NCBI GenBank assembly: GCA_014859215.1
Contig: JACUUS010000070.1
Location: 1 to 10,682 of the forward strand
Reading direction: 5' to 3'
Length of the DNA stretch: 10,682 bases
Origin: Dehalococcoidia bacterium
GTDB lineage: Bacteria; Chloroflexota; Dehalococcoidia; SZUA-161
Positions 1-5,291 of the stretch are shown piece by piece. The notes under the pieces are model-generated. The model had not been told where the DNA came from. It saw only the letters and a program-made list of their open reading frames with translations, and did no database searches. The translations under genes were made by a program, and so were the position numbers. The stretch's first letter is position 1. Every line of letters starts with the position of its first letter.

Positions 1-1
1 C

Positions 2-1120
2 GCAGCCGGACTCGGAGGCATATACAGTCCTGTGGGCGTGGGTACCGTCCTGGAAGTCGGCAAAGAGAAGAAGACCATAAGTGACAGAGAGTTCCTTTTC
101 GAGGACCCCGTAAGAGCTGACTATGCTTTCATCAGGGCGCACAGGGCAGACCGTCTAGGCAACCTGGTATACCAGGGCACTTATCGCACCGACCAGCCTC
201 TCATGGCCATGGCGGCTGAGGTAACGATAGCCGAAGTAGACCAGATCGTGGAAGTCGGAGAAATCGACCCGGAGCAGGTAGTCACGCACGGTATCTTTGT
301 TGACCGTATTGTGGAGATACCACCGGAAGGGCTGGGGACGCGCAAAAGGCAGAGAGAGCTTATCGCCAGATTAGGCAGCATTGATCTTTCGAAGAAGATG
401 CTTTTCAGACAGGCGCGCGGCGAGGGAGATCTTCTTCCCGGGGCGAATAACGGTTCCAGACAGAGATTGGACAGGGACACAATGGCCATGAGGGCAGCCA
501 GAGAACTCAAGGACGGCGATTGCGTGAACCTGGGTCTGGGCATGCCCAGTCTGTGCGCCCTCCACGTTCCGGAAGGCGTTGTTTTCCAGTCAGAAAACGG
601 CGTAATCGGCTACGGCCCGCTGGTGATGGAGGATGAAGTGGAGAAGGCTGAGTTTCACCGCGTCGATGCCGGAGGCAGGTTCTGGACAATGGTCCCCGGC
701 GTAGCCCTGTGTGACTTGATGACTTCTTTCGCTCTGATTAGAAGCGGCCGTCTAATTACTATCCTGGGAGCCCTCGAGGTCTCCGAAAAGGGGGACCTGG
801 CGAACTGGAACAGGGGCGGTGACGCCCTGGGCGGGACTATCGGCGGCGGAATGGACCTGGCCGCGGGCGCCAGGAAGGTCATTGTCACGATGGAGCATAC
901 TACAAGGGATGGCAAGCCCAAGATTGTGGAGTCCTGTTCATGCCCTCTCACTGCACGGCGTTGCGTCGACCTGATTATTACTGACCTCGCCGTGCTCGAA
1001 GTGACTCCCGACGGTCTAGTCCTCAAAGAGGTAGCGCCCGGCTGGACAGCGGAAGAGGTCCAGGCGCTTACCGGACCTCGTTTCAAGGCGGCCGCTGATC
1101 TGAAAGAAATAGAGCTCTAG
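2..1120 (+). CDS. Fused alpha/beta 3-oxoacid CoA-transferase (SCOT-like), 5'-truncated by the window edge
   Basis: The frame is open from base 2, reading AAGLGGIYSPVGVGT, which matches the alpha-subunit motif usually written TPTGVGT. The true start is therefore upstream, and the GTG at 32 is the internal Val of that motif. The visible part is 372 codons. The first ~125 residues are the end of the alpha domain (ADYAFIRAHRADRLGNLVYQ is diagnostic of the SCOT/oxoacid family). A ~40-residue linker follows, then a complete beta domain. The beta domain carries the catalytic motif SENGVIGYG, whose Glu codon is at 593-595 and whose carboxylate forms the glutamyl-CoA thioester in this family. It also has GDLANWN and a glycine-rich GGTIGGGMDLAAGARK segment. 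Family role: transfer of CoA between succinyl-CoA or acetate and 3-oxoacids, in the cytosol, in ketone-body or short-chain fatty-acid metabolism; the exact substrates cannot be read from sequence. The fusion resembles eukaryotic SCOT rather than separate ScoA/ScoB. No clear terminator follows it. Confidence 0.9.
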   Translation, partial: AAGLGGIYSPVGVGTVLEVGKEKKTISDREFLFEDPVRADYAFIRAHRADRLGNLVYQGTYRTDQPLMAMAAEVTIAEVDQIVEVGEIDPEQVVTHGIFVDRIVEIPPEGLGTRKRQRELIARLGSIDLSKKMLFRQARGEGDLLPGANNGSRQRLDRDTMAMRAARELKDGDCVNLGLGMPSLCALHVPEGVVFQSENGVIGYGPLVMEDEVEKAEFHRVDAGGRFWTMVPGVALCDLMTSFALIRSGRLITILGALEVSEKGDLANWNRGGDALGGTIGGGMDLAAGARKVIVTMEHTTRDGKPKIVESCSCPLTARRCVDLIITDLAVLEVTPDGLVLKEVAPGWTAEEVQALTGPRFKAAADLKEIEL

Positions 1121-1139
1121 ACGGTTGCGGGATAAGCGG

Positions 1140-1168
1140 TTGTCAGTTTGGCACGGCTTTGATATAAT
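1140..1168 (+). promoter_or_regulatory. Consensus sigma70/sigmaA-type promoter for thrS
   Basis: TTGTCA at 1140-1145 and a perfect TATAAT at 1163-1168 are separated by exactly 17 bp. Transcription would start near 1175, giving a leader of about 88 nt before thrS. It lies in the gap just after the CoA-transferase stop, so the translation operon is probably a separate transcription unit from the gene to its left. Confidence 0.82.
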
Positions 1169-1174
1169 TACAGG

Positions 1175-1262
1175 AGCGCGATTCCGACTAATGCGATTCC
1201 AGGAACGTATTTAAGGTGGAGCTTGGCGAACCTCTCGCTCGTGCAGCCGGGAGGTTCCTGTT
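1175..1262 (+). promoter_or_regulatory. Structured thrS leader that can sequester the Shine-Dalgarno
   Basis: Between the inferred transcription start and thrS lie two mutually exclusive pairings. Hairpin A pairs GAACCTC (1228-1234) with GAGGTTC (1251-1257). It extends inward through 1235-1236/1249-1250 and 1237-1239/1245-1247 around a 5-nt CGTGC loop, with one bulged C at 1248, for about 12 pairs including one G-U. Its 3' arm contains GGGAGG (1249-1254), the only good Shine-Dalgarno before the TTG at 1263. Pairing B joins CAGGAAC (1200-1206) to GTTCCTG (1254-1260) and cannot coexist with A. The run of four T after hairpin A is offset by three bases, so control of translation seems likelier than transcription termination. 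An 8-nt direct repeat, GCGATTCC, occurs at 1178-1185 and 1193-1200. What it senses is unknown; threonyl-tRNA synthetase itself is one candidate. Confidence 0.5.
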
Positions 1263-3038
1263 TTGAATAGCGGTTCAGAGAGAGATATGGCGTCCAGGGA
1301 AATGGATAAGCTCGACCCGGCAGACCGCCTGGAGAGAATGAGGCACTCCGCAGCTCACATCATGGCTGAGGCCGTTCTCAAATTATTCCCCGAAACGAAG
1401 TTCGGGATAAACCCTGCTATAGCCGACGGCTTCTATTACGACTTCGAACTGCCAAGGTCATTGACTCCCGAAGACCTCGAAATAATCGAAGCCAAGATGC
1501 TGGAGATCATAGGCGCCGACAGCCCGTTTATCACGGAAGAGGTCGACAAGAAGACTGCCCGGGATCTGTTCCGCACGCAGCCATACAAGCTCGAGATTAT
1601 TGAGGAACTGCCTGACGGTACAGTGACTTTGTACCGCCAGGGTAGCTTCCTGGACGTTTGTCGCGGCCCGCATGTAGCTACCACAGGGGAGATCAGAGCA
1701 GTCAAGCTGCTCAGCATCGCTGGAGCCTACTGGAAAGGGGACGAACGCCGTCCCATGCTTCAGCGAATCTACGGGACGGTTTTCGAAACGAAAGAGGAGC
1801 TTGACGAGCATCTGAGAAAGCTCGAGGAGGCCTCCAAACGAGACCACAGGAAGCTCGGGAAGTCACTGGACCTCTACAGTATCCACGAGGAAGCGGGCGC
1901 CGGCCTGGTGTACTGGCACCCCAGAGGCGCGCTCGTTCGCAAGACCATAGAGGATTTCTGGAAGAGCGAACATCTGAAGCGGGATTACGACTTCCTGTAC
2001 ACGCCCCACGTGGGCAAGGTGGACCTCTGGAAGAAGAGCGGTCACTGGGAATTCTACAGGGAGAGCATGTACCCGGCCATGGACATAGAGAACCAGGGGT
2101 ACCTGGTCAAGCCTATGAACTGCCCCGGCCATATCCTGATATATAAAACTCAGCTGCGGAGCTACCGGCAATTACCGCTGCGCTGGGCTGAGCTCGGGAC
2201 CGTTTATCGCTGGGAGAGGTCGGGGGTACTTCACGGCCTCACCCGGGTGCGCGGATTCACCCAGGACGACGCCCACATCTTCTGCCGGCCCGACCAGCTT
2301 GAAGACGAGGTCGTTGGAGTCGTGGAATTCGCCTGCTTCATGCTGAGGATTTTTGGCTTTAACGACTACGAGGTGAAGCTCTCAACAAGGCCGGAGAAAT
2401 ACGCAGGCACGCTCGATATCTGGGAGTACGCGACCGAGACCCTGAAGAAAGCCCTCGAACGTCTTCAGATTACGTACGAGATTGATCCAGGGGAAGGCGT
2501 CTTCTACGGGCCAAAGATAGACATCGCGCTGAAAGACTCGCTGGGCCGTACCTGGCAGGGACCCACAACACAGGTGGATTTCAACCTTCCGGAGCGGTTC
2601 GACGTAAACTACATAGGCGAAGACGGCGCGGAGCACAGGGTGGTGATGATACACCGCACCGTCCTGGGCAGCATGGAACGGTTTCTCGGCTGCCTGATAG
2701 AGCATTACGCTGGCGCGTTCCCCACATGGCTCGCGCCAGTGCAGGTGGCCGTAATCCCGATAGCCGACCAGCACATGGAGTATGCGCGCCGGGTTACGCG
2801 CGAACTGAAGGCGGACGACGTCAGGGCCCTGTTGGATGACCGCAGCGAACGGATGAACCTGAAAATTCGGGAAGCACAGCTTCAGAAGATTCCGTACATG
2901 CTTATAGTAGGCGGCGAGGAGGTGGCAGGATCAACCGTATCGGTACGCTACAGGGACGGGCGGACCGCGAAGGGAGTGACCCTGGCAGGATTCAAGGCGG
3001 AAATCAAAGCAGTCATTGATCGCAGGGAAGCTGTTTGA
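1263..3038 (+). CDS. thrS: Threonyl-tRNA synthetase lacking the TGS domain
   Basis: Charges tRNA-Thr with threonine in the cytosol and edits misacylated Ser-tRNA-Thr. At 591 residues it is shorter than the ~640-residue bacterial type because it begins directly at the editing domain; no ~60-residue TGS domain precedes it. Editing residues are visible as H28-SAA-H32 and C133-RGP-H137. The class II catalytic core follows, with motif 1 near HPRGALVRKTIEDFW (219-233), motif 2 around TVYRWERSG (313-321) and motif 3 at GSMERFLG (469-476). The expected zinc ligands are C287 (MNCPGH), H338 (DDAHIF) and H464 (MIHRT). The C-terminal ~100 residues are the anticodon-binding domain. I chose the TTG at 1263 because GGGAGG lies 8 nt upstream; ATG at 1287 (weak AGAGAG) or 1302 are alternatives that would remove only unconserved residues. 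It heads the infC-rpmI-rplT-pheST cluster and has its own promoter and leader. Confidence 0.96.
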   Translation: MNSGSERDMASREMDKLDPADRLERMRHSAAHIMAEAVLKLFPETKFGINPAIADGFYYDFELPRSLTPEDLEIIEAKMLEIIGADSPFITEEVDKKTARDLFRTQPYKLEIIEELPDGTVTLYRQGSFLDVCRGPHVATTGEIRAVKLLSIAGAYWKGDERRPMLQRIYGTVFETKEELDEHLRKLEEASKRDHRKLGKSLDLYSIHEEAGAGLVYWHPRGALVRKTIEDFWKSEHLKRDYDFLYTPHVGKVDLWKKSGHWEFYRESMYPAMDIENQGYLVKPMNCPGHILIYKTQLRSYRQLPLRWAELGTVYRWERSGVLHGLTRVRGFTQDDAHIFCRPDQLEDEVVGVVEFACFMLRIFGFNDYEVKLSTRPEKYAGTLDIWEYATETLKKALERLQITYEIDPGEGVFYGPKIDIALKDSLGRTWQGPTTQVDFNLPERFDVNYIGEDGAEHRVVMIHRTVLGSMERFLGCLIEHYAGAFPTWLAPVQVAVIPIADQHMEYARRVTRELKADDVRALLDDRSERMNLKIREAQLQKIPYMLIVGGEEVAGSTVSVRYRDGRTAKGVTLAGFKAEIKAVIDRREAV

Positions 3039-3063
3039 TTTATCGCCCGAATTATGATATAAG
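3035..3063 (+). promoter_or_regulatory. Internal promoter for infC overlapping the thrS stop codon
   Basis: TTGATT (3035-3040) and TATAAG (3058-3063) are spaced by exactly 17 bp. The -35 hexamer includes the thrS TGA. Predicted transcription start is near 3070, leaving a leader of only about 24 nt before the infC initiation codon, too short for an L20-leader-type RNA. It would let infC-rpmI-rplT-pheST be expressed independently of thrS. Confidence 0.6.
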
Positions 3064-3080
3064 AAATGCAAGCTAGCAGC

Positions 3081-3096
3081 GGAGGTAAGGAGTATA
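3081..3096 (+). promoter_or_regulatory. infC ribosome binding site with a non-canonical AUA start codon
   Basis: GGAGGT (3081-3086) is followed after 7 nt by ATA (3094-3096). From there the frame reads AKDYRVNQFIKAREVRVVG, the expected IF3 N-terminus. The frame is closed by a TGA at 3055-3057, and no ATG, GTG or TTG occurs in it between that stop and the GTG at 3148. The GTG at 3148 would delete the first 18 residues of the N-terminal domain and has no comparable binding site. Non-AUG initiation of infC (AUU in Escherichia coli) is the known basis of IF3 autorepression. Confidence 0.85.
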
Positions 3097-3651
3097 GCTA
3101 AAGATTATCGCGTAAACCAATTTATCAAGGCCAGAGAGGTCCGTGTAGTGGGTGAGGCCGGGGAGCAGCTCGGTGTTATGCCTCTTCGGGATGCGCTTCA
3201 GTTGGCTCGTGAGCGTGACCTTGATCTGGTCGAAGTTGCACCCACAGCCCAGCCTCCGGTATGCCGGTTGCTGGATTATGGCAAGTTCAAGTACGAGCAG
3301 GCCAAGAAAGACAAGGAAGCACACAAACGCCAGGCTGTTGTCTCCGTGAGACAGGTGCGTATGCGTCCGAAAACGGGGCCGCATGACCTGGCTTTCAAGA
3401 CAGCACTGATAGGCAAACTCCTCGAGAAAGGAAACAAGGTCAAGGTACTGGTCCTGTTCCGCGGACGCGAGATAGCGCACCCGCAGCTGGGAAAAGAGCT
3501 TCTGGATAACGCGGCTAAAGCGCTGGCCGACAAAGCGGTTATTGAACGCCCTCCCTCCATGGAGGGTCGGTCTATGAGCATGATCCTGTCTCCCGCCCCA
3601 GCGAAGAAACTTGTGAAGAAGGACAAGGTTGAAGAGGTTGTAGATGCCTAA
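3094..3651 (+). CDS. infC: Translation initiation factor IF-3, AUA start
   Basis: Binds the 30S subunit, prevents premature joining of 50S and proofreads the start codon and initiator tRNA. From the AUA codon the protein is 185 residues, close to the usual 170-180. The N-terminal domain runs from about residue 5 to 75 (YRVNQFIKAREVRVV, DLDLVEVAPTAQPPVCRLLD, YGKFKYEQ). A lysine-rich helical linker follows (71-80), then the C-terminal domain (VRQVRMRPKTGPHDLAFK, LFRGREIAHPQLG, PPSMEGRSMSMIL). The last ~15 residues are a lysine- and valine-rich tail. It has its own promoter and overlaps rpmI by 8 nt, which suggests translational coupling to L35. The AUA start implies that IF3 represses its own synthesis, since IF3 destabilises complexes on such codons; that is inferred from E. 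coli. Confidence 0.96.
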   Translation: MAKDYRVNQFIKAREVRVVGEAGEQLGVMPLRDALQLARERDLDLVEVAPTAQPPVCRLLDYGKFKYEQAKKDKEAHKRQAVVSVRQVRMRPKTGPHDLAFKTALIGKLLEKGNKVKVLVLFRGREIAHPQLGKELLDNAAKALADKAVIERPPSMEGRSMSMILSPAPAKKLVKKDKVEEVVDA

Positions 3652-3841
3652 GATTAAGACTCATAAGGGGGCCAGGGCCCGGCTTGCGGTCACCGGGACA
3701 GGCAAGATCATGCGGATGAAGATTGGTAAGAGCCACCTCCGCCGTAAGAAGCCCAAACGGGTGAAGCGACTGTACAGCGACACCATACCCCTCAGCCCCA
3801 CGGCGAAGAAAGCCGCCAGGCGGCTTCTGCCCGGCATTTAG
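3644..3841 (+). CDS. rpmI: 50S ribosomal protein L35
   Basis: A 65-residue, highly basic protein of standard L35 length, beginning MPKIKTHKGARARLAVTGTG and containing the conserved KSHLRRKKPKRVKRL segment. L35 is a component of the large ribosomal subunit. The ATG lies inside the end of infC (infC stop 3649-3651), so the two are probably coupled; GAGG at 3634-3637 is a plausible binding site 6 nt upstream. The position between infC and rplT is the classic bacterial order. Its last codons contain a perfect inverted repeat (3810-3826) noted separately. Confidence 0.97.
   Translation: MPKIKTHKGARARLAVTGTGKIMRMKIGKSHLRRKKPKRVKRLYSDTIPLSPTAKKAARRLLPGI
3810..3826 (+). repeat. Inverted repeat near the 3' end of rpmI
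   Basis: AAGCCGCC (3810-3817) and GGCGGCTT (3819-3826) are perfect reverse complements around A3818; as RNA this would form about a 6-7-bp GC-rich stem with a 3-5-nt loop. It is not followed directly by a T run, so it is not a convincing terminator. It may be a by-product of the Lys-Lys-Ala-Ala-Arg-Arg coding sequence, or a structure between the L35 and L20 cistrons. Confidence 0.4.
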
Positions 3842-3876
3842 GGGATGCATATGTTGTGGGGTTTTTATTCTAGCAC

Positions 3877-3891
3877 AGGAGGATTCCCTTG
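3877..3891 (+). promoter_or_regulatory. Shine-Dalgarno that fixes the UUG start of rplT
   Basis: AGGAGG (3877-3882) sits 6 nt before TTG (3889-3891), which opens PRVKGG, the universal L20 N-terminus after its initiator Met. There is no ATG or GTG alternative that keeps this N-terminus. Confidence 0.85.
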
Positions 3892-4260
3892 CCCCGAGTA
3901 AAAGGTGGAGCCACTACGCGCCACCGCCATAAGAAGGTTCTCAAATTAACCAGGGGTCACCGGGCAACGAAGCACGCCCTTTACCGTCGGGCTCATGAAT
4001 CCATGCTCAAGTCGCTTTCATATGCCTACCGTCATCGCAAAGAGCGAAAGAGCGACATGCGGCGGCTGTGGATCGCGCGGATCAATGCGGCAGCAAGGAT
4101 TGACGGGCTTACGTACAGCAGGTTCATTGAAGGGCTGAGCAGAGCGGGCATAGCTCTTGACCGCAAGGTGCTGGCTGAAATGGCTGTGTCAGACCCGGTA
4201 GCTTTCTCGAAACTCGTCACAATCGCCAGGGAGAACAGTCGACAGGTCCATGATAAGTAA
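3889..4260 (+). CDS. rplT: 50S ribosomal protein L20, UUG start
   Basis: A 123-residue basic protein, slightly longer than the usual ~117-119 because of a short polar C-terminal tail. The N-terminal half is the extended rRNA-binding region (MPRVKGGATTRHRHKKVLKL, RGHRATKHALYRRAHESM), followed by the RKERKSDMRRLWIARINAAAR helix and the globular domain with YSRFIEGLSRAGIALDRKVL. L20 is an early-assembly 23S rRNA binder and in several bacteria also an autoregulator of this operon; the 47-nt gap before it shows no recognisable L20-binding mimic. The end overlaps pheS by 11 nt, an arrangement suited to translational coupling between the ribosomal genes and the synthetase genes. Confidence 0.97.
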   Translation: MPRVKGGATTRHRHKKVLKLTRGHRATKHALYRRAHESMLKSLSYAYRHRKERKSDMRRLWIARINAAARIDGLTYSRFIEGLSRAGIALDRKVLAEMAVSDPVAFSKLVTIARENSRQVHDK

Positions 4261-5290
4261 GCTTGAAGAGCTCCGCCGGCAGGCTCTAAGCGAGCTCGAT
4301 AGCGTTGAGAATCCCGAAAGCCTCGAAAACTGGCGAATACGCTACCTCGGCAGGAAAAGCGAGCTAACTCAGATCTTGCGCGGTCTTGCCTCTCTACCCA
4401 TCGAGGAGAGGCGAAAGACGGGCGCCGCCGCTAACGAACTGAGGGTCTTCCTTGAGACTTCCCTTGCTGCCAGGGAAGAAGCGGTCAGGGAGATAGAGAT
4501 AGCGCGCTCCATCAAAGAAGGTCGCCTCGATGTGACACTGCCTGGCCGCCCCGTTTCGATTGCGCGACTCCATCCCACGACTCAGATGTTGCGGCAGATA
4601 AGCGACATCTTCACGAGCATGGGATTTGAAGTCGTGGAAGGCCCTGAGGTGGAATGGGAGTATTACAATTTCGAGGCCTTGAATATTCCCCAGGACCATC
4701 CCGCCCGAGATATGTGGGCTACCCTCTGGATGGACTACACAGACAGTGACGGCCGCCACCCAATGCTGTTGAGGACCCACACTTCACCCATGCAAATAAG
4801 GGTGATGGAGTCCCGGCAGCCTCCGGTCAGGGTTATTGTTCCCGGCAAGGTATACCGCTACGAGGCCACCGATGCCACCCACGAGTCAATGTTCTACCAG
4901 ATCGAAGGCTTTGCCGTCGATACAAACATCACGCTCGCGGACCTTAAAGGCACCCTGTTCGAGTTTGCGCGACGCCTATTCGGGAAGGAAAGGAAGATGC
5001 GGTTCAGGTGCGACTACTTCCCGTTCGTCGAACCGGGAGTCGAAATGGCCGTCGACTGCTTCCAGTGCAGCGGCGCGGGATGCCAGCTATGTTCTGAGAC
5101 CGGCTGGATTGAGATACTGGGCGCAGGCATGGTTCACCCGGAAGTCTTGAGCCGCGTGGGTTATGATCCTGACGTATATACCGGTTTTGCCTTCGGCCTC
5201 GGCCTTGAGCGCATGCTGATGCTTAAGTACGGGATCGAGGATATCCGCCTCTTCTATTCGAACGATCTCAGATTCCTGAAGCAGTTCTGA
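4250..5290 (+). CDS. pheS: Phenylalanyl-tRNA synthetase alpha subunit
   Basis: Catalytic subunit of the (alpha-beta)2 enzyme that charges tRNA-Phe. The 346 residues begin with an N-terminal coiled-coil arm of about 90 residues, used in the family to contact tRNA-Phe. The class II catalytic domain follows: motif 1 around HPTTQMLRQISDIFTSMGF (108-126), RTHTSPMQIRVM (175-186), motif 2 around VYRYEATDATHESMFYQIEG (201-220), and motif 3 GLGLERMLMLKYGI (316-329). The ligand-pocket segment EPGVEMAVDC is present. Four cysteines, C270-x2-C273-x4-C278-x2-C281, form a knuckle seen in many bacterial PheS proteins, followed by WIEILGAGMVHP. The ATG lies within the rplT end, and pheT starts one nucleotide after its stop. 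Confidence 0.97.
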   Translation: MISKLEELRRQALSELDSVENPESLENWRIRYLGRKSELTQILRGLASLPIEERRKTGAAANELRVFLETSLAAREEAVREIEIARSIKEGRLDVTLPGRPVSIARLHPTTQMLRQISDIFTSMGFEVVEGPEVEWEYYNFEALNIPQDHPARDMWATLWMDYTDSDGRHPMLLRTHTSPMQIRVMESRQPPVRVIVPGKVYRYEATDATHESMFYQIEGFAVDTNITLADLKGTLFEFARRLFGKERKMRFRCDYFPFVEPGVEMAVDCFQCSGAGCQLCSETGWIEILGAGMVHPEVLSRVGYDPDVYTGFAFGLGLERMLMLKYGIEDIRLFYSNDLRFLKQF

Positions 5291-5291
5291 A

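Noticed and set aside
1175..1262. T-box riboswitch upstream of thrS, suggested by AAGGTGGAG at 1213-1221
   Set aside because: Only GGTGG matches the T-box core; the following ACC-GCG is absent, and there is no room after the promoter for a stem I with a specifier loop.
3148..3651. infC starting at GTG 3148
   Set aside because: It discards conserved N-terminal residues and lacks a good binding site, while ATA 3094 has both.
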